DNA of 64,000 nt, from positions 124,001 through 188,000 of the forward strand of contig JBBPII010000008.1 of the NCBI GenBank assembly GCA_038040385.1, in the 5' to 3' direction. A program made the translations under genes and the position numbers. Source of the DNA: Gilichinskyi gelida (GTDB lineage Bacteria > Acidobacteriota > Thermoanaerobaculia > Gp7-AA8). Below, in pieces: positions 47,725 through 56,433 of the stretch. The notes under the pieces were generated by a model. It did not search any database, was not told where the DNA came from, and was given only the letters and a program-made list of their open reading frames with translations. Every line of letters starts with the position of its first letter. The first letter of the stretch is position 1.

Positions 47725-48204
47725 ATGATCAACTACACCTTCGTCGACACGCCCATCGGCGCCCTGCTCGTGGCCGGCACGGCGGCCGCCGTCCACGAGA
47801 TCCACTTCGCCGGCGCCACGCCGAAGAATGACTGGACGCGCGACGACGCGGCGCTCGCCGGCGCCGCCGCGCAGCTCCGCGCGTACTTTGCCGGCGCGCT
47901 GCTTCAATTCGATTTGACGCTGGCGTTCGCCGGCACGGAGTTCCAAAAGAGCGTCTGGAATCACCTCCGCGCGATTCCGTACGGCGAGACGACGACCTAC
48001 GCCGCGATCGCGCGCGCCATCGGACGCCCCGACGCCGTGCGGGCGGTCGGCGCGGCGAACGGCGCGAATCCGATCCCGGTCGTCGTGCCGTGCCACCGCG
48101 TCATCGGCAGCAACGGCGCGCTCACCGGCTTCGGCGGCGGGATCGAGGTCAAGCGCTGGCTCCTCGATCACGAGGAGCGCGTGGCCGGGCGGCGCCTCTT
48201 CTAG
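47725..48204 (+). CDS. ogt: Methylated-DNA-protein-cysteine methyltransferase
   Basis: This 159-residue suicide repair protein removes O6-alkyl groups from guanine. It has the TEFQKSVWNHLRAIPYGETT helix-turn-helix region, the acceptor motif VVPCHRVIGSNG and the C-terminal GFGGGIEVKRWLLDHE. The ATG follows an inverted repeat without a clear ribosome-binding site. Confidence 0.94.
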   Translation: MINYTFVDTPIGALLVAGTAAAVHEIHFAGATPKNDWTRDDAALAGAAAQLRAYFAGALLQFDLTLAFAGTEFQKSVWNHLRAIPYGETTTYAAIARAIGRPDAVRAVGAANGANPIPVVVPCHRVIGSNGALTGFGGGIEVKRWLLDHEERVAGRRLF

Positions 48205-48224
48205 CGAGGCGGCATAATGGCCGC

Positions 48225-48770
48225 GTGGCAACCACGGCCATCGTCGCGGAGATCCTGGTCATCGGGCTGCAGGCCGTGATCTGGATCGTGCTGCTCGCGA
48301 TGTCCATCGGCGGCGTTCCCGCCGCACGGGCCGGTCTCAAAGAATGGGTTCCGCTGATCACCGCGTTCACCCTCGGCTTCGCTTACGCCTTCGGCATCAT
48401 CATCGACCGCATCAGCGACTCGCTGTTCACCGCCGGCGGCGCCAGCGAGTCATGGGCCGAACAGCGGCTGGCGGTGCTCGCGCGCGGCGACAAAGTCACC
48501 GACTTTCTCGAGTACATCCGGAGCCGCCTGCGCATCGCGCGCGCGTCGACACTCAACTTCGCGCTGATCACCCTGTTCGGTGCGCTTTTCCTTTGCGTGC
48601 GCAGCGACGCGACGGCCGGTCAGATCGTGGCGGCCACGGCCTCGGGCATCGGCATCACCATCGCGGCCGGCAAGGTCGCGGCGCGCATCCGCAAAACGTA
48701 CGACAAGCGGCTGAAACAGGCGATCGAGCTAGCGCCACGCTCCCAGGATCGCGCCCATGAGCACAAATGA
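48225..48770 (+). CDS. Hypothetical membrane protein, 181 aa
   Basis: I do not recognise a family. About four transmembrane segments are visible (EILVIGLQAVIWIVLLAMSI, WVPLITAFTLGFAYAFGIII, STLNFALITLFGALFLCV, IVAATASGIGITIAAGKVA), then a charged tail. GTG 48225 is chosen because CATAAT (48213-48218) ends exactly 6 bases before it. The 3' end overlaps the convergent DUF1761 gene by 42 bases. Confidence 0.65.
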   Translation: MATTAIVAEILVIGLQAVIWIVLLAMSIGGVPAARAGLKEWVPLITAFTLGFAYAFGIIIDRISDSLFTAGGASESWAEQRLAVLARGDKVTDFLEYIRSRLRIARASTLNFALITLFGALFLCVRSDATAGQIVAATASGIGITIAAGKVAARIRKTYDKRLKQAIELAPRSQDRAHEHK

Positions 48771-49145
48771 CACGAGGTCGTAGCCGGCGTTGATCAGCCA
48801 TAGCCCCTTCGGCGTGCTGGAGAAGATCGCGGTCGCGTACGTCGTCGCCGCGGTGAAGCCGAGCCAGCAGAGAGCGCCGACCAACGCTCCGCGCAGCGGC
48901 GTCACCGGCGCGAAGTGATTGAGGACCGTCGCCAGCACCCAGGCGACCACCAGCCCACAGATGAACGCCTGGATGAAGAGGACGGGCATGGGAGCCGCCT
49001 TCGCCTTCAGTTCCTCTTCGCTCTTGCCCATCAACGCGATCCACTTGGTCGCGAAGAGCGCCTTCGAGTACCAGAGCCCGCCGAGGATGAAGTTGACGAT
49101 CGCGGCGACGAGAACGGCCAGATAGTTCACCTGCGGAAAGTGCAT
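48729..49145 (-). CDS. DUF1761 family membrane protein
   Basis: The 138-residue protein has four transmembrane helices and the DUF1761 pattern: NYLAVLVAAIVNFILGGLWY, ALFATKWIALMGKSEEELKA, and LWLINAGYDLVSFVLMGAIL. Function unknown. GGGAGGA lies a few bases before the ATG, a clear ribosome-binding site. It overlaps the gene on the other strand by 42 bases at the 3' end. Confidence 0.85.
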   Translation of the reverse strand: MHFPQVNYLAVLVAAIVNFILGGLWYSKALFATKWIALMGKSEEELKAKAAPMPVLFIQAFICGLVVAWVLATVLNHFAPVTPLRGALVGALCWLGFTAATTYATAIFSSTPKGLWLINAGYDLVSFVLMGAILGAWR

Positions 49146-49181
49146 CGCTTCCTCCCTTCCGGCAGGGTAGCAGAAGCAATT

Positions 49182-49294
49182 CGGAGTGCGGGCGTCTCGC
49201 CCGCACGCGACGGGCGTCTCGCCCGGCGCCGGTATCGAGGTATCGCGGCGGCGCGGGGACGCGCCGCCGATGCGGGCGGGACGCCCGCACTCCG
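49182..49294. repeat. Long inverted repeat (GCGGGCGTCTCGCCCGC words) between DUF1761 and mnmA genes
   Basis: Outer arms CGGAGTGCGGGCGTC and GACGCCCGCACTCCG pair perfectly; inside are further GGGCGTCTCGCCCG units and a CGGCGGCGCG/CGCGCCGCCG stem. It ends at the mnmA stop codon. It is related in words to the repeat at 17724. Confidence 0.88.
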
Positions 49295-50380
49295 TCAGCC
49301 GCGCGCGATCCAGCCGCCGCCGAGGCAGAGATCCTCGTCGTAAAAGACCACGGCCTGTCCCGGCGCGACGGCGCGGAGTTTCTGCGCGAACTGCACCTTC
49401 GCCCGCCCGCCCTCCAGCGGCGTCACCGTCGCGGCGACGTCCGCGGCGCGCGAGCGCACCCGCGCCTGCACCTCGATCGGTCCCGGCGGCGGCTGGCCGG
49501 CGATCCAGTGCACCTTCTCGGCGATCAACTCGTCGCGCTCCAGCGCCGACGCCGGCCCGATGGTGACCCTTTTGGTGAACGGGTTGACGTCGATGACGTA
49601 CGTCCGGTCGGGTGCGCCGCCGATCTGAAGTCCGCGGCGCTGGCCGATGGTGAACTGGTAGTAGCCGTCGTGCCGCCCGAGCACGTTCCCCTCGGCGTCG
49701 ACGATCTCGCCCGCCTCCGCCCCCGCCTCGATCCCCGCCTCGCGCTCCACGATGGACGCGTAACCGTCCTTCTGCGGCACGAAGCAGATCTCGTACGACT
49801 CCTTCTTCTGCGCCACCGACAGCCCGGCCTCCTCGGCGATGGCCCGCACCTCCGGCTTGGTCAGCTCGCCGAGCGGGAAGAGCGCCTCGCGGAGCTGATC
49901 CTGGGTCAGCTCGAAGAGGAAGTACGACTGATCCTTGGCCAGGTCCTTTGCTTTCCGCAGCTCGACGGCGCCACCAGCGGGCGCAGTGGTGATCCGGGCA
50001 TAGTGTCCGGTCGCGATCTTCTCCGCACCGATCGCAAGTGCCTTTTGGTGAAAGAGATCGAACTTGACGTGCGTGTTGCACAGCACGCAGGGGCTGGGCG
50101 TCATCCCGCTGAGATATGACCGCACGAACGGGGTGATCACCTTCTCATGAAAGTTCTGCTCGAGGTTGAGCGTGAAATGCGGGATCTCGAGCTTCCAGGC
50201 TACGCGCCTGGCGTCGGCGAGGTCGTCGATGGTGCAGCAGCCGCCGTACGGCGAGTCGGCGTTCTGCAGGTTGTCGTACATCTGCATGGACAGACCGACC
50301 ACCTCGTGTCCGGCGGACTTGAGAATGTACGCGGCGGTCGACGAATCGACCCCGCCCGACATGGCGACGGCAACTTTCAC
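49295..50380 (-). CDS. mnmA: tRNA-specific 2-thiouridylase
   Basis: The 361-residue enzyme thiolates U34 of tRNA for Glu, Gln and Lys. It has the PP-loop VAVAMSGGVDSSTAAYIL, catalytic Cys in TPSPCVLCNTHVKFDLF, SYFLFELTQDQL, and the second catalytic Cys in YEICFVP. GTG 50380 fits the family start; the longer in-frame extension runs into the divergent response regulator gene. The partner sulfur carriers are not nearby. Confidence 0.95.
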   Translation of the reverse strand: MKVAVAMSGGVDSSTAAYILKSAGHEVVGLSMQMYDNLQNADSPYGGCCTIDDLADARRVAWKLEIPHFTLNLEQNFHEKVITPFVRSYLSGMTPSPCVLCNTHVKFDLFHQKALAIGAEKIATGHYARITTAPAGGAVELRKAKDLAKDQSYFLFELTQDQLREALFPLGELTKPEVRAIAEEAGLSVAQKKESYEICFVPQKDGYASIVEREAGIEAGAEAGEIVDAEGNVLGRHDGYYQFTIGQRRGLQIGGAPDRTYVIDVNPFTKRVTIGPASALERDELIAEKVHWIAGQPPPGPIEVQARVRSRAADVAATVTPLEGGRAKVQFAQKLRAVAPGQAVVFYDEDLCLGGGWIARG

Positions 50381-50391
50381 AGTGTCATGAG

Positions 50392-50874
50392 ATGAACAAG
50401 AGGCACCGCTCGTGCATGCCAGAAAAGGGTTCGATGGTCCAGACTTCCGCAGGTGAAGGCCGCGCAGGGAGAGCATCCGTCCTCGTCGTCGACGATGACG
50501 CGAGCATCCGCCGCATGATGATCGCCGCGCTCAAACGCAGCGACGACTACGAATTCCTCGAAGCCGGCAACGGCCGGGAGGCGCTCGAGCTCATGCGCCG
50601 CGATCGCCCGTCGGCGGTCGTGCTCGACCTGATGATGCCGATCATGTCGGGCTTCGACGTCCTGCAGGAGCGCGCCACCGACCCCGCGCTGCGCCGCATC
50701 CCGGTCATCATCGTCAGCGCCAACCGCGCGCCGGAGATCGCCAGCGCCGTCGACAAAGGCATCTGCGCCTTCCTGCCGAAGCCCTTCGACATCAACGTGT
50801 TGAGCGCGTTGGTGAAGAGCTGCCTCATGCCGAAGAGCGACGACTACACCGACGAACGGCCCGAGGCTAGGTAG
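50392..50874 (+). CDS. Single-domain response regulator
   Basis: The roughly 160-residue product is a lone receiver: SVLVVDDDASIRRMMIAAL (acidic pair), AVVLDLMMPIMSGFDVL (phospho-acceptor Asp), IIVSANRAPE (Ser switch) and FLPKPFDINVLSALV (Lys-Pro). No output domain or adjacent kinase is present, so it probably acts by protein contact, like CheY. The first 28 residues are poorly conserved; starts at 50416 or 50434 are also possible. Its stop overlaps the end of the convergent malic enzyme gene by 8 bases. Confidence 0.85.
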   Translation: MNKRHRSCMPEKGSMVQTSAGEGRAGRASVLVVDDDASIRRMMIAALKRSDDYEFLEAGNGREALELMRRDRPSAVVLDLMMPIMSGFDVLQERATDPALRRIPVIIVSANRAPEIASAVDKGICAFLPKPFDINVLSALVKSCLMPKSDDYTDERPEAR

Positions 50875-53119
50875 CGGCCGTCTGCGCGTCGACCACGGCG
50901 ATGGCCGCCATGTTGACGATGTCGTTCACGTCGACCCCGCGCTGCAGCACATGCACCGGCTTGGCCATCCCCTGCAGGATCGGCCCGATCACTTCCGCCC
51001 CGCTCAGGCGCCAGAGCAGCTTGTACGCGGCGTTCGCGGCGTCGAGGTTGGGGAAGATCAGCACGTTCGCGTCGCCCTGAATGACGCTCCAGGGGTAGTC
51101 GGCGCGCGCCACGTCGGGCGTCACCGCCGTATCGGCCTGCATCTCCCCTTCGACCATGAGGTCCGGCCGGCGCTCCTTGAGGATGCGCACGGCGTCGCGC
51201 ACCTTGATCGATTCCGGATGCTCGGTCGAGCCGAAGTTCGAGAAGGAGATCATGGCGATGCGCGGCTCGAGATTGAACCGCTTCGCCGTCTCCGCGGTCA
51301 GCGACGCGATGTCCGCCAGGTCCTCGGCGTTCGGATCGATGTTCACAGTCGTGTCGGCGAGAACGAGGATGCGGTTCTTGAACATCAAGAGGTACGCGCC
51401 GGAGACCTTCTTCACGCCTGGCCTGGTCTTGATGATCTGCAGCGCGGGGCGGATGGTGGCGGGGTAGTAGGCGCGGAGGCCGGCGATGACGCCGTCGGCG
51501 TCGCCGCACTCCAGCATCATCATGGCGAAGTAGTTGCGGCTGTTCAGAATGCGCGTGGCGTCGGCGGCGGTGATGCCGTGGCGCTGCCGCAGCTCGAAGA
51601 ATCGGCGCACGTACTCCTCGCGCCGCGCATAGGTCTCCACGTCGACGATGGTTACCTTCCTCTCGTCGACGTCGAATTTCTTCAGCAGCGGTGTGAGATC
51701 GGCGCGGCGCACCAGCAGGATGGGATGGGCGAGACCCTCGTCGATGAGGATCTTCGCCGCGCGGATGATCTTCTCCTGATCGCCTTCCGGGAAGACGATG
51801 CGCTTCGGGTTGCTCTTGGCCTGGTCGTACAGCGCGTGCATCGTGCCGCGCGAGCGGCCGAGGAGGTGCTCGAGGCGGCGGCGGTAGGCATCGTAGTCGG
51901 TGATCGGCTCCTGCGCCACGCCGCTCTCCGCCGCGGCGCGGGCGACGGCGACCGGAACGTTGAGCAGGACGCGGTAGTCGAACGGCTTGGGGATCAGGTA
52001 CTCGCGCCCGAATGAAAAACGCTCCATGCCGTAGGCCCGGAGAACGGAGTCGGGGACGTCCTCCTTCGCCAGATCGGCCAGCGCCTTCGACGCCGCGAGC
52101 TTCATCTCCTCGTTGATCGTCGTGGCGCGGCAGTCGAGCGCGCCGCGGAAGATGAACGGGAACCCGAGCACGTTGTTGACCTGATTGGGGTAATCGGAGC
52201 GGCCGGTGGCCATGATCACGTCGGGGCGCGCGGCGACCGCGTCGTCGTACGGAATCTCCGGATCGGGATTGGCCATGGCGAAGACGATCGGATTCGGCGC
52301 CATGGCCCGCACCATGTCCTGGGTCATGATGCCGCCGACGGAGAGGCCGACGAAGACGTCGGCATCTTTCAGGGCGTCGATGAGCTTGCGCGCCTTGGTG
52401 TCGGCCGCGAATTCCTCCTTGTACGGAGTCATGTCGAGCGTGCGGCCTTTGTAGATCACGCCCTTGCTGTCGGCGAGGATGACGTTCTCCTTGCGCAGGC
52501 CCATCAGGATGTAGAGCCGCAGGCAGGCCATGGCCGCGGCGCCGGCGCCGGAGATCACCAGCTTCACGTCCTCGATCTTCTTGTTCGCCACTTCCAGGGC
52601 GTTCTTCAGCGCGGCGGCGGAGATGATGGCCGTCCCATGCTGATCGTCGTGGAAGACGGGGATGGACATCTCCTTCTTCAGGCGGTCTTCGATCTCGAAG
52701 CATTCGGGGGCGGCGATATCCTCGAGGTTGATCCCGCCGAAGGTCGGCTCGAGCAGCTTCACCGCGCGGATGAACTCCTCGGTGTCGCGGGTGTTGAGCT
52801 CCAGATCGAAGACGTCGATGTCGGCGAAGCGCTTGAAGAGAACGCCCTTCCCCTCCATCACCGGCTTGCCGGCGGCGGGGCCGATGTTGCCGAGGCCGAG
52901 GACCGCTGTACCGTTGGTGATGACGGCGACGAGATTGCCCTTCGCCGTGTACTTATAGACCGCGCCGGGATCGCGGGCGATCTCCAGGCAGGGCTTGGCG
53001 ACGCCGGGCGTGTAGGCGAGCGCCAAGTCGCGCTGCGTGGCGGTCGGCTTGGTGGGAACGACCTCGATCTTTCCCGGCCGGCCGGTGGAGTGGTAGTCGA
53101 GCGCCTCGTCATCGCTCAT
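50867..53119 (-). CDS. maeB: NADP-dependent malic enzyme with C-terminal phosphotransacetylase domain
   Basis: This 750-residue protein is the MaeB-type fusion that decarboxylates malate to pyruvate. The N-terminal 420 residues hold YTPGVAKPCLEIARDP, TNGTAVLGLGNIGPAAGKPV, DDQHGTAIISAAALKNAL and SGAGAAAMACL. The last 320 residues resemble phosphate acetyltransferase (RIVFPEGDQEKIIRAAKIL, MISFSNFGSTEHPES); in MaeB this part is usually regulatory, responding to acetyl-CoA, rather than catalytic. Length matches the family (about 760). Confidence 0.95.
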   Translation of the reverse strand: MSDDEALDYHSTGRPGKIEVVPTKPTATQRDLALAYTPGVAKPCLEIARDPGAVYKYTAKGNLVAVITNGTAVLGLGNIGPAAGKPVMEGKGVLFKRFADIDVFDLELNTRDTEEFIRAVKLLEPTFGGINLEDIAAPECFEIEDRLKKEMSIPVFHDDQHGTAIISAAALKNALEVANKKIEDVKLVISGAGAAAMACLRLYILMGLRKENVILADSKGVIYKGRTLDMTPYKEEFAADTKARKLIDALKDADVFVGLSVGGIMTQDMVRAMAPNPIVFAMANPDPEIPYDDAVAARPDVIMATGRSDYPNQVNNVLGFPFIFRGALDCRATTINEEMKLAASKALADLAKEDVPDSVLRAYGMERFSFGREYLIPKPFDYRVLLNVPVAVARAAAESGVAQEPITDYDAYRRRLEHLLGRSRGTMHALYDQAKSNPKRIVFPEGDQEKIIRAAKILIDEGLAHPILLVRRADLTPLLKKFDVDERKVTIVDVETYARREEYVRRFFELRQRHGITAADATRILNSRNYFAMMMLECGDADGVIAGLRAYYPATIRPALQIIKTRPGVKKVSGAYLLMFKNRILVLADTTVNIDPNAEDLADIASLTAETAKRFNLEPRIAMISFSNFGSTEHPESIKVRDAVRILKERRPDLMVEGEMQADTAVTPDVARADYPWSVIQGDANVLIFPNLDAANAAYKLLWRLSGAEVIGPILQGMAKPVHVLQRGVDVNDIVNMAAIAVVDAQTAAT

Positions 53120-53137
53120 CAGGCGCGCGAGTCTACC

Positions 53138-53198
53138 AAACCCTCACCCGTCGCTTCGCGCCACCCTCTCCCGCAAGCGGGAGAGGAACGATGAGGGG
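53138..53198. repeat. LPQAGEG-type repeat between maeB and secF
   Basis: CCCTCACCCGTCGCTTCGCG and CCTCTCCCGCAAGCGGGAGAGG are shared with the insert in selB at 3530; the inner hairpin CTCTCCCG-CAAG-CGGGAGAG is perfect. Here the element is in the usual intergenic position. Confidence 0.85.
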
Positions 53199-54434
53199 CT
53201 ACCCCGCGCGGCGCCTCCGCTGGCTGGGCCGCTTGTTCTCTTCGCGGGCGGGCGGCGGCTCGATGCGCGGCGCCGTGCTGCGCGCCGCCGGGCCGGCGAT
53301 GTCGTGCGTGCGGCCGGTGAGCCTGTTCCAGGCGATGGCCACCGCGGGAACGATGGTGAGCGTGGAGTAGGTGCCGGCGAGGACGCCGATGAGCAGGATC
53401 CAGGCGAACTCGTGGATCACCTTGCCGCCGAAGAGCAGCAGGGCGATGAGGACGATGACCACCGTGCCGGAGGTCAGGATCGTCCGCGACAGCGTCTGGT
53501 TCATGGCCAGATTGAGCTGCTCCTCGAAGGACATACGCGTCTTCAGCTTCCTCTTGTTCTCGCGCACGCGGTCGTACATCACCACCGTGTCGTTGATGGA
53601 GAAGCCGACGATGAGCAGCAGCGCGGCGACGATGTTCAGCGATACCTCGCCGTTGATCATGCCGAGGAAGGCGAGCGAGACGACGACGTCGTGGATGATG
53701 CACATCACCGCCGACACGCCGAACATCAGGTCGAAGCGCAGCCAGAGGTACACGCCCATGGCGATGGTGGAGAAGATGATCGCCATGATCGCTTTGTTCT
53801 GCAGTTCCTTGCCCACCTGCGGACCGACGGTCTCCTGATTGAGCACGTTGAACGAGCCGAGGAACGTCTTCTCGTTGAGCACGCGGGCGATGCCGGTGGT
53901 GACGCCGGGCACCGAGGTCACCTGGCCCATGTTGCTGAAGAGGCCGAGGTCGGAGCGCTTGTTGATGATGGCCTGCGCGACGCTCGCGTAGTACTGCCGG
54001 GCGTCGGGACGGGTGCCTTTGTTGTCGGGATCGGCGACGGCGAGCAGATCCGTCAGCGTGTCGCGGCCGTGATAGTTGAGATCGAACTTGCCCGCGGACA
54101 CGGCGGGATTGAGATCGCGGTGAAGGTTCTGCACCACCTGGCCGGCGAAGTCGCCCTCCCCCTTCTGCTGCGGCAGGCGGATGAGCACCTCGCGATTTTC
54201 GGCCTTGCCGTACTGCTGGATGGTGGCGTCCGTGAGCTCGGTGCGGAGGCTGCTGAGAGGGACGGCGTCCTTGAACTTGAGGACGATGCTGGCGCCGCCG
54301 GCGAAGTCGATGCCCCAGTTGATGCCGCGCTTCATGTAAAAGCCGATGCCCAGCAGGATCCAGACGACCGAGAAGGCCACGGCGGCGAAGCGCCACTTCA
54401 CGAAGTCGTATTTAGTATTGACGAAAATCTGCAT
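53199..54434 (-). CDS. secF: Protein translocase subunit SecF
   Basis: The 411-residue inner membrane protein works with SecD and YajC to drive late protein export using the proton motive force. It has six helices, the GIDFAGGASIVLKF motif, and RND-type helices 4-6 (DVVVSLAFLGMINGEVSLNI, GFSINDTVVMYDRVREN). The C-terminus has a short basic tail, RPSQRRRRAG. AAGGA precedes the ATG. It follows secD by 32 bases in the tgt-yajC-secD-secF cluster. Confidence 0.95.
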   Translation of the reverse strand: MQIFVNTKYDFVKWRFAAVAFSVVWILLGIGFYMKRGINWGIDFAGGASIVLKFKDAVPLSSLRTELTDATIQQYGKAENREVLIRLPQQKGEGDFAGQVVQNLHRDLNPAVSAGKFDLNYHGRDTLTDLLAVADPDNKGTRPDARQYYASVAQAIINKRSDLGLFSNMGQVTSVPGVTTGIARVLNEKTFLGSFNVLNQETVGPQVGKELQNKAIMAIIFSTIAMGVYLWLRFDLMFGVSAVMCIIHDVVVSLAFLGMINGEVSLNIVAALLLIVGFSINDTVVMYDRVRENKRKLKTRMSFEEQLNLAMNQTLSRTILTSGTVVIVLIALLLFGGKVIHEFAWILLIGVLAGTYSTLTIVPAVAIAWNRLTGRTHDIAGPAARSTAPRIEPPPAREENKRPSQRRRRAG

Positions 54435-54466
54435 GATAAATCCTTGTCATATTAGATGCTGGGCAA

Positions 54467-56035
54467 TTAGATACTAATGGTGGCAGGCCGTTCCTGCGCC
54501 TTGTAGACCATGTCGAAGATCACCCGTGAGACGAAGAACGCGGTGAACACCGAGGCGAACAGTCCGATGAGCAGGGTCACGGCGAATCCCTTGATCGGGC
54601 CGGTGCCGAACTGGAAGAGGAACAGCGCGGCGATGATGGTGGTCATGTGGGTGTCGATGATCGTCCCGAAGGCGCGCGAGAAGCCGTTCTCGATCGCCGC
54701 GCGGACGGTCTTGCCGTCGCGCAGCTCCTCGCGGATCCGCTCGAAGACCAGAACGTTGGAGTCGACCGCCATGCCGAGGGTGAGGATGATGCCGGCGATG
54801 CCGGGGAGGGTGAGAGTGGCCTTGAAGATGGCCATCATCCCCAGGATGATCACCAGGTTCAGCAAGAGGGCGAGCACCGCGTTGACGCCAGCGCCCTTGT
54901 AGTACAGGAGTACGGCCAGGATCAGGGCGACGAAGCCGATCACCGAGGCCATCACACCCTGGCGGATGGAGTCGCGGCCCAGCGAGGGCCCTACGGTACG
55001 CTCTTCGAGGGTGGTCAGCGACGCCGGCAGGGAGCCGCTGCGCAGCACGAGCGACAAGTCCGAAGCCTGCTGCGTGGTGAAGCTCCCTTCGATGACGCCC
55101 TGGTCGTCGATGCGGCTGTTGATCACCGGCGCGGAAACGATCTTGTTGTCGAGGACGATGGCCAGACGGCGCTTGATGTTGCTGCCGGTCAGCTCGCCGA
55201 ACTTCTTCGCCCCGTCGGGCGTCAGGGAGAAGCCGACGTTCGGCTCGCCGAGGCGGCCCTTCTGCACGCGCGCGTTCTTGAGGTCCGTTCCGGTGACCGG
55301 GATGACTTTGCGGACGGCGTAGTACTCGACGCCCGAGGCGCGGCCCATCTCGTCCTCGCGCGTGCCGGGGAGGATGTCGACGTCGTTCTTCATCGATGGA
55401 TCGACGGTGGCCAGGGTGGTGTCCGGCGTGGAGGCAGGAGTCCCCTCCACGATGCGGAACTGGAGCTGCGCGGTGGTCTTGATGATGTCCTTCACCCGCG
55501 CCGGGTCGTCGACGCCCGGAAGCTGGATGACGATGCGGTTGCCGCTCTCCGGCGCGATGTAGGGCTCGGTCACGCCGAGGGCGTTGACGCGGTTGTCGAT
55601 GGTTTCGACCGTGTGCGTCACCGTGTCGCGCTCGATCGTCGTGACCGCGAGGGGCTTGAGCTTGAACTGCATCGCGCCATCGGGGGTGCGGCTCATGTCG
55701 AACGACGGAAGGTAGTCCTTGGCGATGCGCTCATAGTCGGCGGTGGAGATGCCGGCCGGCAGCGTCGCGACGAAGGTGGTGTCGTCAATGCGGCGGGTGA
55801 CCGGAAGAGGAAGGTTGCTCTTCTTCGCCTGCGCCTTGAGCTGCTCGGAGCCCTGGTCGACTTCGATGCGCATGGCGTCGCCGACGTTGACGCGCATGAC
55901 CAGGTGCGTGCCGCCCTTGAGGTCGAGGCCCCGCTTGATCGGCTCGGGGTTGTTTTTGGTCGGCACCACCGCCGCGCTGAAGCCGATCAGCACGGCCAGA
56001 ATCAAAACGATTTTCCACCAGAGACTTCTGTTCAA
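54467..56035 (-). CDS. secD: Protein translocase subunit SecD
   Basis: The 522-residue partner of SecF shows LDLKGGTHLVMRVNVGD, a large periplasmic domain with SGNRIVIQLPGVDDP, and membrane helices with TLPGIAGIILTLGMAVDSNV and LVFERIREEL. TTG 56035 is chosen as start: GGAGGAAATCC lies just upstream and the protein then begins LNRSLWWKIVLILAVLI. The longer reading from 56113 would be translated from an inverted repeat. Confidence 0.93.
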   Translation of the reverse strand: MNRSLWWKIVLILAVLIGFSAAVVPTKNNPEPIKRGLDLKGGTHLVMRVNVGDAMRIEVDQGSEQLKAQAKKSNLPLPVTRRIDDTTFVATLPAGISTADYERIAKDYLPSFDMSRTPDGAMQFKLKPLAVTTIERDTVTHTVETIDNRVNALGVTEPYIAPESGNRIVIQLPGVDDPARVKDIIKTTAQLQFRIVEGTPASTPDTTLATVDPSMKNDVDILPGTREDEMGRASGVEYYAVRKVIPVTGTDLKNARVQKGRLGEPNVGFSLTPDGAKKFGELTGSNIKRRLAIVLDNKIVSAPVINSRIDDQGVIEGSFTTQQASDLSLVLRSGSLPASLTTLEERTVGPSLGRDSIRQGVMASVIGFVALILAVLLYYKGAGVNAVLALLLNLVIILGMMAIFKATLTLPGIAGIILTLGMAVDSNVLVFERIREELRDGKTVRAAIENGFSRAFGTIIDTHMTTIIAALFLFQFGTGPIKGFAVTLLIGLFASVFTAFFVSRVIFDMVYKAQERPATISI

Positions 56036-56063
56036 AGGATTTCCTCCGGAAAGGGTTACTAGG

Positions 56064-56130
56064 GAGTGCTGAGTTCTGAGTGCTGAGTACTGAGTCCCGC
56101 CCCACTTCAGCACTCAGCACTCAGCACTCA
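56064..56130. repeat. Inverted repeat of GTGCTGA heptamers between secD and yajC
   Basis: The left half has GAGTGCTGAGTTCTGAGTGC followed by another TGAGTACTGAG unit; the right half has TCAGCAC three times in tandem. On the minus strand the last partial unit GTGA supplies the TGA stop codon of yajC (56128-56130). Confidence 0.9.
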
Positions 56131-56433
56131 CGACTCGGTATCCGAGATCAGCCCCGTGATCGCCGACCGCGCCACCTTGACCTTCACGTTTTCGGCGATT
56201 TTCAGGTAAACGACGTCGGGCTCAACACCCTGCACGGTCCCGTAAATCCCGCCCTGGGTGACCACCCGATCGCCCTTTTTCAGCGAGCTGAGCATTTGCT
56301 GCGTCTTCTTCCGCTGCTTGTTCGCCGGGGCGATGACGATGAAGTAAAACACCAGGAAGATCGCTGCGATCGGCAGGATCTGGATGATGAACGCGCCGGA
56401 GCCCCCGGCCTGAAGCAAAGCAATGGTGTTCAT
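56128..56433 (-). CDS. yajC: Preprotein translocase accessory subunit YajC
   Basis: The 101-residue protein has a short N-terminus, one transmembrane helix (LPIAAIFLVFYFIVIAPANK), a basic stretch (KQRKKTQQMLSSLKKGDRVV) and the small beta domain TQGGIYGTVQGVE. It is part of the SecDF-YajC complex. Its start overlaps the tgt stop by 4 bases, and its stop codon lies in a GTGCTGA heptamer repeat. Confidence 0.94.
   Translation of the reverse strand: MNTIALLQAGGSGAFIIQILPIAAIFLVFYFIVIAPANKQRKKTQQMLSSLKKGDRVVTQGGIYGTVQGVEPDVVYLKIAENVKVKVARSAITGLISDTES

Noticed and set aside
56036..56113. Extended SecD N-terminus from 56113
   Set aside because: It would translate the heptamer repeat; a TTG preceded by GGAGG at 56035 matches the SecD family start.
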